Assembly (NCBI RefSeq): GCF_024166365.1
Contig: NC_064819.1
Location: forward strand, 1,252,501 to 1,316,500
Reading direction: 5' to 3'
Length of the DNA stretch: 64,000 nt
DNA from: Elephas maximus indicus
Taxonomy: Eukaryota; Chordata; Mammalia; Proboscidea; Elephantidae
Part shown: positions 19,801 to 28,131 of the stretch, piece by piece
Position numbering within the stretch: position 1 is the first letter of the stretch
Layout: each line of letters opens with the position of its first letter
Program-made: the position numbers and the translations under genes
Notes under the pieces: generated by a model
The model's database searches: none
What the model was told of the DNA's origin: nothing
What the model saw: only the letters and a program-made list of their open reading frames with translations

Positions 19801-21424
19801 TTTGATGGCCCAGGTCACCACTGTCATCATCACGACTGTGTCTGTCTTGGTGTTTGACTTCAGGCCCTCCCTAGAGTTTTTCTTGGAAGCCCCGTCAGTC
19901 CTTCTCTCTATATTTATTTATAACGCCAGCAAGCCTCAAGGACTGGAACACGTACCTAGACAAGAAAGGGTCCGCGATCTGAGTGGCAGCCTTCGGGAGC
20001 GCTCCAGTGGGGTAAGCTGTGAGGATGTTGCTCTCAGATTCCAAGTGTGGCTATTCAGAGATAAAGGCCTGATTTGTCAGAGTGCACTGGAGCTCTTTGA
20101 CTTTAAAAATCAGCCAAGCAGCATTTGTTGGACTGCTGATGTGTGCCAGGGCTTGTGATAAATGCTGTCAAGTGTGGAGAAAAAGTATAAACCATGGCCC
20201 CAAGAAGCTTACAAGTTAGTTGTATCATAGGATACCATAGCCTCACAGAACTGGGAGATGCCTTGCAAGTTATCTTGTCCAGTCTCCCTAATTTTGCAAG
20301 TGAAGAAGCCGTCTCAGAGACTGGTTTACAGCTAATCAGTGAAGACCTGGTGGTAGACCTGTGGGGTCCGACTCCTAGTCCACTGGTCTTTCCACTCCAC
20401 CTTGTTCAGGAGACAAGCCTCATTCGTAAGAAAACTTGACCTTATACGTTGATAAAAATAAAAAAATACGTCCTATTAAATAGAGAACCTGGCTCCTTAA
20501 TTCTCCCTGTAGTTACTGATAAACCAGTGTGCCAGAAGAGCAGGGCCTCTTAATCCCACTAAGAAGAAGGTTTTCAAAGAGATCTCTGCATTTAGGAGAA
20601 AAATATTTTCCAGACAAATGCTGATGCTGTTATTCTGAATATCTGCCCGTTGCATGTTGTTGTCTTTAAAAGGGTCTGTCGGTAGTGTTGTTAGCAGATC
20701 CGGTATCTTCTGCAGATACAGTTAAGGAGTTAAATACGTGTTTAAATCAGAGATAAAATAGACTCCTCTGTCGAGCTTTAGGTTTCAGTTTTCGTGAGCA
20801 CAGCATTGGAAACATTTCATACATGAACATTTCACTCGTTGGGAAAGTGAAGCTGTTGCTTATTAGGGTTCAGGGTGCAGTTCAGCTTGATGCAGTGCCC
20901 CGAAGTGGTGAGGACAGGTGCGCAGGGTGAAAGGCTGGAACCGCGGGTACCAAATGCTTTGCTCTCAGAAGCCCCTCATTCTTCTCCAACTGGCCAGTAA
21001 CACTGTTTGCCCTACTTTTTTAAGTAAAGGAAAACCAGTGTAGGTAGCAAGGTCTATAATTTATTCCTTCACCTTTTAGTTATTTCTCCTCAAGACCAGC
21101 AGAGGGTGCTTTGGCTCATCCTGTTGACTTTGAAATCCAAGTACTGAGTGCATTTCACTTTTTCATTATCTCGGTGTTCTTCTGCAATTAGCTTTCCAAA
21201 AACTTAAAAAAGTATTTATTTAACTTCATTTGGCCATATTATATTTATACTTTAATTAAATAAAAGACTGATGACACATAAGTCATCATTAGCAGTCATT
21301 AGAAATGGTGTCTCCCTAGTGTGGGTTTAACGGCTGATTTCTTGTTTCCTTGCAGGACGGGGAGGAGCTGCAGCGACTTACCAAACTCAAGAGTGATAAT
21401 GAGTCGGATGAAGATGCTTTCTGA
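1717..21424 (+). CDS. SLC35A5: SLC35A5, probable UDP-sugar transporter, complete CDS in six coding exons
   Basis: The joined exons give 425 codons plus TGA. The human protein is about 424 residues as I recall it. Family knowledge: a SLC35A-type nucleotide-sugar transporter (drug/metabolite transporter superfamily, about ten membrane helices) that exchanges UDP-sugars across Golgi/ER membranes; the exact substrate is not readable here. Seen: an N-terminal hydrophobic segment ([15 protein letters not shown]), helix-like segments such as [49 protein letters not shown] and [14 protein letters not shown], the family core NIL-free '[20 protein letters not shown]', and an acidic tail ending ESDEDAF. 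NCT, NAT and NAS are possible N-glycosylation sequons. All introns are GT-AG with matching phases (1,1,0,2,0). The start is the ATG followed by the conserved '[12 protein letters not shown]' block. The non-coding first exon and promoter are not in view. Identification is by recall of the human protein and by the CCDC80 neighbour. Confidence 0.96.
2591..2987 (-). repeat. AfroSINE on the - strand, split by a second SINE
   Basis: The left part (2591-2692) carries 'ATTCCGACTCATAGTGCCCC' and 'AGAGTAGAACTGCCCCGTAG'. The right part (2865-2987) carries 'GAAGCAGACTGCTACATC' to 'ACCACTGCACCACCAG'. Together they make one long-form SINE in reverse. Confidence 0.88.
2697..2864 (+). repeat. AfroSINE, + orientation, inserted into an older SINE
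   Basis: Complete short-form unit from GGAAACCCTGGTGGCGTAGT to GGCAACAGGTTTGGTC. 'GTAATCTTTATA' on the left and 'TTAATCTCTACG' on the right look like a diverged target duplication taken from the host SINE's AATCTTTACGG segment. Confidence 0.9.
3856..4013 (-). repeat. AfroSINE, - orientation
   Basis: Reverse-oriented tail 'GGGTGGATTCCAACTCATAG', middle 'CATAGGACAGAGTAGAACCG' and head 'CTTTAACCACTGTACCACCA'. Confidence 0.92.
4159..4560 (-). mobile_element. RTE LINE, 5'-truncated, - orientation, with 10-bp target duplication
   Basis: The minus strand reads the RTE C-terminal frame ([20 protein letters not shown]) and ends in the usual tail with the CAACAAC-type end at 4159. Direct repeats AGATGCACTT (4149-4158) and AGATGTACTT (4561-4570) bound it, one mismatch apart. 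They mark the target-site duplication. Confidence 0.9.
4664..4711 (+). repeat. SINE/RTE tail fragment
   Basis: Only the tail is present (GGGTAGCTATGAGTCAGAAT, CAACTCCAGGGCCACAG). Too short to assign to SINE or RTE. Confidence 0.5.
4836..5034 (-). repeat. Older AfroSINE, long form, - orientation
   Basis: Carries 'CCACTCATGGCGACCCCATG', 'GAAACAGATCGCCAGGCC', 'AGTTCGAACCGCCAACC' and ends 'GTTTGTGCCACC'. This is the variant with the extra middle segment and a GTGGCACAAA-type head. Confidence 0.85.
5095..5163 (+). repeat. SINE head fragment, + orientation
   Basis: 'CTAGGTGGCACAAATGGTTT' through 'GTTGGCAGCGTGAACCCACC' is the tRNA-like head of the older variant without its 3' half. Confidence 0.75.
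5347..5556 (+). repeat. AfroSINE, long form, + orientation
   Basis: Diverged head (GTGGTGTGGTGGTTAAGCAC), 'CAGTTTGAACCCACCAGC', 'AATCTGCTTCCATAAAGATT', then 'TGTGAGTTGGAATGTACCTG' and a T/G-rich end. Confidence 0.88.
5700..5863 (+). repeat. AfroSINE, + orientation
   Basis: 'GCTGGTGGCGCAGTGATTAA', 'GCTAACCGAAAGGTCAGCAG' and 'AACCAACTCGACAGCACC' mark head, B-box region and tail. Confidence 0.9.
7429..7527 (+). CDS. SLC35A5: SLC35A5 second coding exon
   Basis: Acceptor TTTCAG ends at 7428 and donor GTGAGT starts at 7528. The exon encodes [20 protein letters not shown] and then a hydrophobic helix ([13 protein letters not shown]). It is 99 nt, phase 1 to phase 1. It joins the previous exon's single G to make the Glu codon. 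Confidence 0.95.
8041..8165 (+). repeat. MIR remnant
   Basis: 'CTTCAGTTTCCTCAGGAATC' followed by an A-rich patch, 'GTTTGTAAAGTATTGAG' and 'TGCTCT' follows the MIR core and 3' order. Confidence 0.6.
8183..8377 (-). repeat. Older AfroSINE, long form, - orientation
   Basis: 'GATTCCAACTCACGACAGCC', 'GGAAGTAGATCACCAGGCC' and 'TTCGCACCACCCAGGGG'. Strongly diverged. Confidence 0.82.
8508..8989 (-). mobile_element. MLT1-like (ERVL-MaLR) solitary LTR, - orientation
   Basis: Shares 'TAGTGCTGCTATAACAAATA', 'CTAGAAATCTGAATTCAGGG', 'CCAGCTCCAGGGGAGG' and 'CTTGTCATCAGTCTTCCC' with 24609-25006 and 43426-43991. In reverse it resembles 18532-19068. The layout is that of MLT1-type LTRs as I recall them. Confidence 0.75.
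9627..9632 (+). promoter_or_regulatory. SLC35A5: Tandem NAGNAG splice acceptor of SLC35A5
   Basis: Two consecutive AAG triplets precede the exon. Using the first AG makes the junction read K-E-D-H; using the second makes it K-D-H. Both keep the frame. Confidence 0.8.
9633..9763 (+). CDS. SLC35A5: SLC35A5 third coding exon
   Basis: The exon encodes [18 protein letters not shown] and then [26 protein letters not shown]. It ends in phase 0 before donor GTAAGT at 9764. The acceptor is a tandem AAGAAG (9627-9632). The downstream AG gives the frame matching the known protein; the upstream AG would add one Glu. Confidence 0.94.
10580..10712 (+). repeat. MIR remnant
   Basis: 'CAGAAGCTGTGTGACTGGAA' followed by 'CACATCTGTAAAATAGAACA' keeps the order of the MIR core. 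Confidence 0.65.
10815..10980 (-). repeat. AfroSINE, - orientation
   Basis: 'CCGTCGAGTCGATTCTGACT' tail, 'AGAGTAGAACTGCCCCATAG' middle, 'CTTAACCACTACGCTACCAG' head. Little diverged. Confidence 0.93.
12450..12517 (+). CDS. SLC35A5: SLC35A5 fourth coding exon
   Basis: A short 68-nt exon after acceptor TTTCTAG. It encodes [22 protein letters not shown] and the first two bases of a Lys codon. Donor GTAAGT starts at 12518. Phase 0 in, phase 2 out, consistent with both neighbours. Confidence 0.94.
13508..14068. mobile_element. RTE LINE with 5' inversion (twin priming), 13-bp target duplication
   Basis: 13508-13866 is the RTE 3' end on the - strand ([19 protein letters not shown]). 13867-14068 is the RTE 5' end on the + strand, matching 30057-30270 ('CAGTTTGTCGTACTGTGG', 'GGACCCAGCAGTCTACTT'). 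Identical GAACATTACATTT repeats at 13495-13507 and 14069-14081 enclose both parts, so they entered together. Confidence 0.92.
16370..16530 (+). repeat. AfroSINE, + orientation
   Basis: 'CCCCGGTGGTGCAGTGGTTA', 'GGTCGGCAGTTCGAATCCAC' and 'GTGAGTCAGAATCGACTCGA', ending TTTACAACAACA. A young-looking copy with a strong B-box. Confidence 0.94.
17112..17305 (-). repeat. AfroSINE, long form, - orientation
   Basis: 'GCCGTCAAGTTGATTCCGAC', 'GAAGCAGACTGCTAGATC', 'TGAACTGCCGACCTTTCAG'. Confidence 0.9.
17690..17915 (+). repeat. LINE2 3' end
   Basis: 'GGAAGCCATCCCTGACTCC' and later 'GGTGGCTGCTTATTAAATG' with 'TGTTGAACTGAATAAA' follow the typical L2 end (a TATTAAATGTCTGTTGAAC pattern). Confidence 0.7.
18532..19068 (+). 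mobile_element. MLT1-like (ERVL-MaLR) LTR, + orientation
   Basis: Opens TGTCATGGACTGAATTATGT, then CCCCCAAAAATACG, and closes 'GATATTTCTGTTCTGGCAGC' with ACTAGATAAGTAAGAC. This is the MLT1 start and end pattern. The middle matches the reverse of 8508-8989 and 43426-43991. Confidence 0.82.
19231..20011 (+). CDS. SLC35A5: SLC35A5 fifth coding exon (large)
   Basis: At 781 nt this is the largest coding exon and holds more than half the protein, from (K)[17 protein letters not shown] to RERSSG. It includes the lumenal loop with the KDNCTAEEW and WNATTR sequons, the conserved [20 protein letters not shown] block and the helices around [20 protein letters not shown]. Acceptor TTGACTAG ends at 19230 and donor GTAAGC begins at 20012. 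The reading frame stays open 48 codons into the following intron. Confidence 0.96.
20012..21355 (+). other. SLC35A5: SLC35A5 last coding intron, with in-frame read-through and an internal AATAAA
   Basis: The frame of the previous exon stays open for 48 codons into the intron and stops at 20156-20158. AATAAA follows at 20457-20462. 20225-20405 looks like an ancient diverged mammalian interspersed repeat (CTCACAGAACTGGGAGATGC near its start), which I cannot name with certainty. Confidence 0.6.
21356..21424 (+). CDS. SLC35A5: SLC35A5 last coding exon
   Basis: After acceptor CCTTGCAG the exon encodes [22 protein letters not shown] and TGA at 21422-21424. The acidic cytosolic-type tail matches the family C-terminus, with one extra residue (Asn) compared with my recollection of the human tail. 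The 3' UTR follows directly. Confidence 0.95.
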   Translation, partial: DGEELQRLTKLKSDNESDEDAF

Positions 21425-22515
21425 TTAGTACCCAGATAATTGGCAGCTCTCACGAGCTTAATTTTCACATTCGAAATACTTTTCACTTTGACACACTGAG
21501 AATGTTTCTAAAATATAACCCTTTGCCTGTGTCTAACCAATTGCTAAACAACTCCATCCAAGGCTTGAAGCAGCCAAAAACTGGCAAGTTCTGAGGGACT
21601 GACGGAGGACTTAATAGCGTAGCGACTGCAGCAATGCCCCCGTGCTGGAGAAGCCAGGAAGGGGTACTTACAGATGTTTCCCTTGTCTTCAGAGTTCCAG
21701 AAAGCTTGCAGTAATCACAGTAGTAACCATACCCTGTAAATACACCAGTAGAAATCAGTTTGCCAGATACTGATATTCACGTAGTGCTAGTCTGCACGCC
21801 AAAGCCTTCCCTTTTTTATGATTATAAACATCACCTAGGTTGCCCCTTGAATTTTAAGGCCTGAGAGATACTCATTTTGTAGCGAAGAAACAATAGGACT
21901 CTGTCTTAAAATGTGGCTGAGGAGCCCGACTGTCCGGCTACACTGTAGATTTGGGGTGATGTAGTCTGTGCGAAATGTTTTGCTGAAGAAGCAATTTTTA
22001 GGAATTCATGGGAAACCGGATTTTTAGTTATCGATGTTTCTCTGCACCGATAAGCGGCAGCTTAAGTGAAAGTTGTTTCCCAATCACCAGTTACCGCTTG
22101 TGACTCATCACTTGGACAAGTCATGTCTTTGTTTCTCCTCAGTTTGTAGATCACAAAATCTTGACCGCGTTACTCTTGGGTTATTGCGTTTTGGAGAATT
22201 AATACAAAGGAATTTGGTTTTATTTTTGTTATTCAGAGCTGGTGACTGTTTTGTGTGTTTGTGTCATACCCTGTTGCCAGAGTTAAGGCTCTGACTTCAG
22301 ACTCATCCGGTAAGACTAATGCTTAAGAACCCTTTTAAAGGGATTCCTTTGCAGCCAAGTGTTGACTTAGATTGAAGCGTAAATAGCGTTACTCGAAAAG
22401 CCGAGAAAATACAGCATTTTACAGTAATAACTTTTCACACTTAGCACGCACGATGTCTTTTGAGGTGCATTTGCATGCGGCACACTCACTTTATAAGGCA
22501 CAGAAATCACGTGAT

Positions 22516-22859
22516 AAACCAAAAGCCAAGCGCGTTGCCTTTCCGACCCATGGCGACCCCGTAGGGCAGAGTAGACCTGCCCCATAGAGTTTTCAAGGGC
22601 GACCCTGTAGGGCAGAGTAGAACTGCCCCATAGAGTTGCCAAGGGCAACCCCGTAGGGCAGAGTAGACCTGCCCCATAGAGTTTTCAAGGGCGACCCTGT
22701 AGGGCAGAGTAGAACTGCCCCGTAGAGTTGCCAAGGGCGACCCTGTAGGGCAGAGTAGAACTGCCACATAGAGTTTCCAAGGAGCGCCTGGTGGATTCAG
22801 ACTGCTGACTTTTTGGTTAGCAACTGCAGTACTTAACCACTATGCCACCAGGGTTTCCA
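22516..22859 (-). repeat. AfroSINE, - orientation, expanded by an internal tandem array
   Basis: Normal SINE ends ('TTGCCTTTCCGACCCATGG' on the left; 'AACCACTATGCCACCAGG' on the right) flank a five-unit expansion of the middle segment. The element is about 340 bp instead of about 165. Confidence 0.92.
22553..22783. repeat. 46-bp minisatellite inside a SINE, five units
   Basis: The GCGACCC/GCAACCC anchor recurs at exact 46-base steps (about 22553, 22599, 22645, 22691, 22737). Units 1 and 3 share AGACCTGCC and GTTTTCAAGG; units 2 and 4 share AGAACTGCC and GTTGCCAAGG. Confidence 0.95.
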
Positions 22860-23072
22860 GTCGGGTGATAGAAAACTAACAAAACTGAGGCCCAGCCTGT
22901 GTCATACAGGTGGATGACGATAGACAAGCAGGCCTTGGCTTCTGGGGCCCTATGTCAACAGGTACCACCCTGTAAATGTGAACTTCAAGGTGTCATTCTC
23001 ATGCAGCCTATATGCATTACTTCTCCTCTTTACCCTGATTTTCATGCAAGTAAATATAAAGATTTTTTTTTT

Positions 23073-23268
23073 AAGTTGCCGTTGAGTCAGCTCCGATTCA
23101 TAGTCTATAGGACAGACTAGAACTGCCCCATACGGTTTCTAAGGCTGCAATCTTGATGGAAGCAGGCTGCCACGTCTCTCCTGTGGAGCTGCTGCTGGTG
23201 GGTTCGAACTACCAACCTTTTTGGTTAGCTAGCAGCTGAGCACTTAACCACTGCGCCACCAGCATCCG
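23073..23268 (-). repeat. AfroSINE, long form, - orientation
   Basis: 'GTTGAGTCAGCTCCGATTCA', 'GGAAGCAGGCTGCCACGTC', 'CACTTAACCACTGCGCCACC'. It would lie in the SLC35A5 3' UTR if the AATAAA at 23827 is used. Confidence 0.92.
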
Positions 23269-23826
23269 TGAGGTAAAATACTGTGATTTATTTCATATCG
23301 TATATGAATAATAACTAAAAAAATTATTGGGGGTAGGGAATGTTTACATCTTAGAGTTTCTTCAAAAACGGAAAAATGAAGTGTCCTGGTAGTTGATCGA
23401 CAATCAGATTATTGAATAGGAGAGAAATTCCAACTCTGAACAAAGTGCTTATCATCTTGACAGATTTTTTTTTTTTTCTGTTGTATTGACAGGAGTGGAG
23501 AAAGCCTCCATCTGTGATACGCAGAGTCATATGGTTGGCAGGAATTGGTGGAAAATTTGTAATTAAAATACTTCTTAACCCTTTATCATGGGTCGCCACT
23601 CTGTGATGTCAGGTGCAATGTGGAATTCTGTTTATTTCTAAAAATGGAATGAGACAAGTTTTATAATTTTCTCTTTGGTAGATCTTAACTTCTGAGAATA
23701 AGTAATCTGGTCACCTTATCAGAGGCATTCCAACCAGAGTTCCATTAACCAGGAAGATTACATCTGTTATGGCGATTCATTTTAAAGATAAGGAAAATAA
23801 GGTGCGGAAGAAGCTCACTTTTGGGA

Positions 23827-23832
23827 AATAAA
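23827..23832 (+). terminator. SLC35A5: Candidate polyadenylation signal AATAAA for SLC35A5
   Basis: This is the first exact AATAAA on the + strand after the SLC35A5 stop codon. It lies in unique sequence between repeats. No transcript evidence is available here. Confidence 0.35.
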
Positions 23833-23987
23833 GCGTGCAAAAATTTTATCTTACAGAACAGATACAATTGTAAAAATATTATTTACAAAGGTGACACTTA
23901 TAAAATGCATTAAATAGAAGATTCCAGTAGTGCATGAAGATTGGTTTTTTATTTACAGTTTGTTTTTTTTCCACCCCCCTTGTCTTA

Positions 23988-24555
23988 GGCTGGGTTCTCT
24001 AGAGAAGCAGAACCAGTAAAGCATATACATATATGTAGAGAGAGATTGATATCAAGGAAATGGCTCGCAAGGTTGTAGGGACTGGAATGTCCCAAGTCCA
24101 CGGGTCAGGATAGAGGCTTCTCCTGATTGATGCAGCCGCAGAGGCTGGCAAACCCAAAATCAGCAAGTCAGAGAGCAAGGCTCTTGCTCACAGCCTGCAA
24201 AAATGGACAAATTCCAAGATCCCCAGGCAGAATCACAAGTAAGCTGCTAGCTCAAGTCCTAAGAACCAGAGGTCAGATGAACGGAAGCCAGCAGCGGGAT
24301 CCAGAGTGAGCAAAAGCCCACAAGCCCGGCCAGGATGTCCAGTTTTATTTGATGGAGGCTACATGCCCAAGGAAACTCCCTTTCAGTCTGACTGGTTACA
24401 GCAGATCCCATCATGGAGGTGCTCACATGATACCAAGTCTTATCGTGGAAGTGATCGCAGCATCGGAGGACTGCAAAACTGCATCCTAACTGCCGAACCA
24501 CGGAAGCTCACGGCCCAGCCAAGTTCACACACAACCTTATCCATCACACTCCTTT
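23988..24555 (-). mobile_element. LTR-like repeat, possibly MaLR type
   Basis: Begins 'TAGGCTGGGTTCTCTAGAGA' AGCAGAACCAGT, followed by an AT-rich run and 'AAGGAAATGGCTCGCAAGG'. This arrangement is known from mammalian LTR repeats, but I cannot name the subfamily. The right boundary is approximate. Confidence 0.5.
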
Positions 24556-24608
24556 TTGGGAAGCGTGTTGTTGCTCAGAATAAGGTTTAGTTGTGCTTTT
24601 TTACTACC

Positions 24609-25006
24609 TGTCTTAGTTACCTAGTGCTGCTATAACAAATAAGTGAATGGCTTTAACAAACAAATTTATTCTCTCACAACGTAGGAGGCTAAAAGTCTGA
24701 ATTAAGGGCACCAGCTCCAGAGGAAGGACTTCTATCTTTGTCAGCTCTGGGGGAAGGTCCTTGTCATTAATCTTCTGGTCTAGGAGCTTCTCAGCACAGG
24801 GCCCCCAGGTTGAAAGGATACACTCCCCTCCCAGTTCTTCATTCTTGGTGGCATGAGGTCCCTATCCTCTCTGCTCGCTTCTGTCTTTTACATCTCAAAA
24901 GAGACTGATGTAAAATACAACCTAATCATGTTGATTGAGTCTGCCTCATTAACATAATAGTCAAGTTGGCATATATTTTGGGGGACGCAGTTCAATCCAT
25001 GACACC
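24609..25006 (-). mobile_element. MLT1-like LTR, - orientation
   Basis: Same blocks as 8508-8989 and 43426-43991 (CTAGTGCTGCTATAACAAAT; GGCACCAGCTCCAGAGGAAG; ATTTTGGGGGACGCAGTTC). Flanks CTACC and CCACC may be a diverged 5-bp duplication. Confidence 0.75.
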
Positions 25007-25154
25007 ACCAATAGAACTGGAACTGAGGTGAATGCACGGGAGTACTTTTAGGGTACCACCATTTTAAAAGATGAGAGGCCTAGAAACAACATCCTATGAT
25101 CTTAGATGTTCTTGGAGTCAAGGGACTGTATAACCTGGAGAGAAGAGCAATGAA

Positions 25155-25321
25155 AACCAAAAAACCAAACCCACTGCCATTGAGTCAATTCTGACGGATA
25201 GCAACCCTACAGGACAGTAGAACTGCCCCCACAGGGTTTCCAAGGAGCTCCTGGTTGATTTGAACTGCAGACCTTTTGGTTAGCAGCCACAGCACTTAAC
25301 CACTATGCCACCAGGGTTTCC
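25155..25321 (-). repeat. AfroSINE, - orientation
   Basis: 'CCATTGAGTCAATTCTGACG', 'CAGTAGAACTGCCCCCACAG', 'CTTAACCACTATGCCACCAG'. Confidence 0.92.
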
Positions 25322-25431
25322 AGAAGAGCAACGGTCATGTTTAAAAAGCAGACTTGCACGCTGGAGAACCAAATGCAGTGCGAGTTTAGGGCAGTGGCTA
25401 TTCTTTCGTTTTAAAGAAGACTCTGAACAAA

Positions 25432-25637
25432 AGGTTTCTTGAGTGGCACAAACGGTTTGCGCTCGACTGCTAAAGATCAGCAGTTTGAACCTACCCAGCT
25501 GCACCATGAAAAAGGCCGGCAATCTGCTTCTGTGAAGATCACAACCAAGAAAACCCCGTGGAGCAGTTCTACTCGGTAACACACGTTTGGGGTTCACCAT
25601 GAGCTGGAATTGATGGCAACCGGTTCCCCCCCAACAA
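25432..25637 (+). repeat. Older AfroSINE, long form, + orientation
   Basis: 'GAGTGGCACAAACGGTTTGC' head, 'CAATCTGCTTCTGTGAAGAT' middle, 'CACCATGAGCTGGAATTGAT' tail. Confidence 0.82.
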
Positions 25638-25639
25638 CT

Positions 25640-27972
25640 GATAGTTTTCACCAATGGAAGGTGCCCCTGGAGAGTAGTAGAGAATGAGTAGTAAATTCTC
25701 TGAAGATTTAGGGAGAGGTTATTTTTATGCATCACTATCAGGGATGTTTTAGAAGAGATTGCTTCCTTGGCAGAGAAGTTAGACTAAATGGTTTCTAAAG
25801 CCCCTTCCCATTACTCTTATTCTCTTCTGTCATAATTCCTGAATGGCCATTGATTAGATACCGGAAGGGCCCGTTGTGCCATGGCCTGGCTCCAGCCGTC
25901 ACTGGTCCTGGAACTGAACTTCTGCCCAGAAATGTGCCTGACCCTCAGGAGGGGCAGGAAGGCAGCTGTTGGTTAGAGGAGGAGAGATGAGTTAGATACA
26001 GGATCTGAATCCTTTAGCCAGCTACATCCTGTTGCCTTAGGCTTTCGAAGGTCCGTGTCAGAGGGGACACTCAGGGGACAGTTACTCTGTTTATAACTAA
26101 GGCTTTTTTGCCTCCGAATGTGCCATGTGGAATCCCTGCCAGTGGTGAGCTGGACAAGACAATATACGACTTCAGGGAATCCTTACCTTATGTGCCAGCC
26201 CAACGAACTTGACCAAACACAGCCCATGTTCCCCTTGCCTCCTTTCCCGTTTGCTTGTGCCCTCATTTCGCCACAAACTCATCTTTACAGCAGGAAGAAG
26301 AGGCAGAGAAACTCAAACTCACTGGAAAGAAAGTGATCCTCCCTCCGTAAAGCCTAGAGCAGTCGTTCTCTTTTAAATGTAAACGAATTCTCAAGCATGT
26401 CAGTGTTGACATTTTATTCTGCTTTAATGTTATTTAAATATGTACAAAAAAATACGAATTACAACGTCCTTTGCTTATAGTTTTTATATGAAAACCAAAA
26501 CAAATTTCTAAAGTACAACTAAAGCTATACAACCAATACATTTTAAAGTCAAACATGAATTTAATGAGAAGGTAATGTTTTGGTGAAATTGAATCACAGC
26601 CAACCCCCTAACATAAGCATGTTTATTAACAAACAAGAATGAGAACAAATGCATTTCAACTAGATAAGATGGAAAAAGAACATAAAATAAACCTTTAAAA
26701 AAAATTTAAAAACCTTGATAAAATAAAAATTCATTAGAAACAGTTTGCCAACTTTTTTTTTAATGACCCAGAGAAACCATTCGTACAAAATTGAGAATGA
26801 GAAAGAAAATAGAACTACAGTAACAGGGGAAATAAAAAGAATTATGAGAGAATGAGTCATAAATTCCTATGCTAATAAATTTGAAATTCTGCATGAAGAA
26901 TCAGTTTTTTGTTCCTTTGTTTTTAGCAAGATACAAATGACCAAGAGCAAACCAAGAAAAAGAAGAAATACAGAATGTTGTGGAAAAAAAGGGCCCCTCA
27001 AGAAAGGGCCAAGCCTAGGCAATTTTATTGGTGAGCTCTTTCAAAACTTCAAGGGAACATATCAATCTGATGCTTTTTAAATCTTTCCAGGGCACGGAGG
27101 CCGGTGGGAGCAGGCAGCCGGCCCCATGCCACATCCGTATGGGATTGTTAGAATGAAACGCAACCCCAGCCCCCTCAGCCTGGTCACTTATCCTGGCAGA
27201 GATAAGATGATGCTTGAGGCAACTACAGCAGCTGGTGAGCACAGGTTTTCTGCAGGGCGAGGTCATTTTTACTGTTTTATGTTCTTTTTCCATCTTGGTG
27301 AAATGCATTTGTTCTGTCTCGTTTGTTAATGAATCTGCTTAAGACCAATAGAAACATTCCTTGGAGTTGGCACACCTTTGGCCAGTCCCCAAAGACGTTG
27401 AAATATAGTGGTGTCATTATTACCCGAGATTCTCGTTTAAGTCAACAGCAGTGTGATGGAGGTTTTTGTTCACGCTTTATTTCTAGTTTTCACACATTTT
27501 GGTTGGAGAATGAGATCTGTACTCTTTCTGTTTTTGGAATTTATGGATTTTTCCATTATGACAGTTTTCATGTATGTTCCATGGCCATTGAAACAGAAGG
27601 TATAGCCTGTTTTCTCAGTTCACCATTTATTATTACAAGATTTCTTTCACTGTCTGGTGTTTCTTACCATTTTCCTTTTGCATTGTTCACTGTTGTATTT
27701 TTTGGCATTAATATAAAAATGATAAATGCTAATGTTATAACAATGTTAATAATATATTGATATTTATGTTGATAGTATTGATATCATTAAAGTTTATTAA
27801 TTATTGTTGCTAGCATATTTTTGATTGAATTACTGGGTATATTTTTTCTTATCCTTTTGTGTACATTAACCTCCCTGAGAAAGTTAGATATTTTGAACCA
27901 GTCTGAAAGTTTCTTTTAATATTTGAAATAAATTCCTTTTACATTGCTAGTCTGTTTTGTTACTACACCTGA
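25640..27972. other. Intergenic stretch without recognised features
   Basis: No repeat family, exon with splice sites or RNA gene recognised. 26400-26900 and 27700-27950 are AT-rich. The open frame at 27323-27760 is low-complexity and lacks any family signature. Confidence 0.6.
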
Positions 27973-27973
27973 A

Positions 27974-28131
27974 TCAAACCTGTTGCCATTGAGGCAATTC
28001 CGACTCATAGCGACCCTACAGGACAGAGTAGAACTGCCCCATAGGATTTCCAAGGAGTAGCTGGTGGATTTGAACTGCCAACCTTTTGGTTAGCAACTAT
28101 AGCTCTTAATCACTGCGCCACCAGGGCTTCC
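27974..28131 (-). repeat. AfroSINE, - orientation
   Basis: 'GCAATTCCGACTCATAGCGA', 'AGAGTAGAACTGCCCCATAG', 'TTAATCACTGCGCCACCAGG'. Close to consensus. Confidence 0.93.

Larger units (their letters stand above)
21425..23855 (+). other. SLC35A5: Probable SLC35A5 3' UTR
   Basis: The first canonical AATAAA after the stop is at 23827-23832, so the terminal exon could extend about 2.4 kb. It would then include two antisense AfroSINEs (22516-22859 and 23073-23268). ATTAAA variants at about 23561 and 23905 are alternatives. The true 3' end cannot be fixed from sequence alone. Confidence 0.4.

Noticed and set aside
19223..20158. A 311-residue continuous open frame taken as a single gene
   Set aside because: It is the large SLC35A5 exon plus bases before its acceptor and read-through into the next intron. 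The splice sites at 19231 and 20011 fit the protein exactly.
27323..27760. A 145-residue open frame on the + strand
   Set aside because: Phe/Ile-rich composition from AT-rich DNA. No recognisable domain, no splice-site support, not linked to a repeat ORF.
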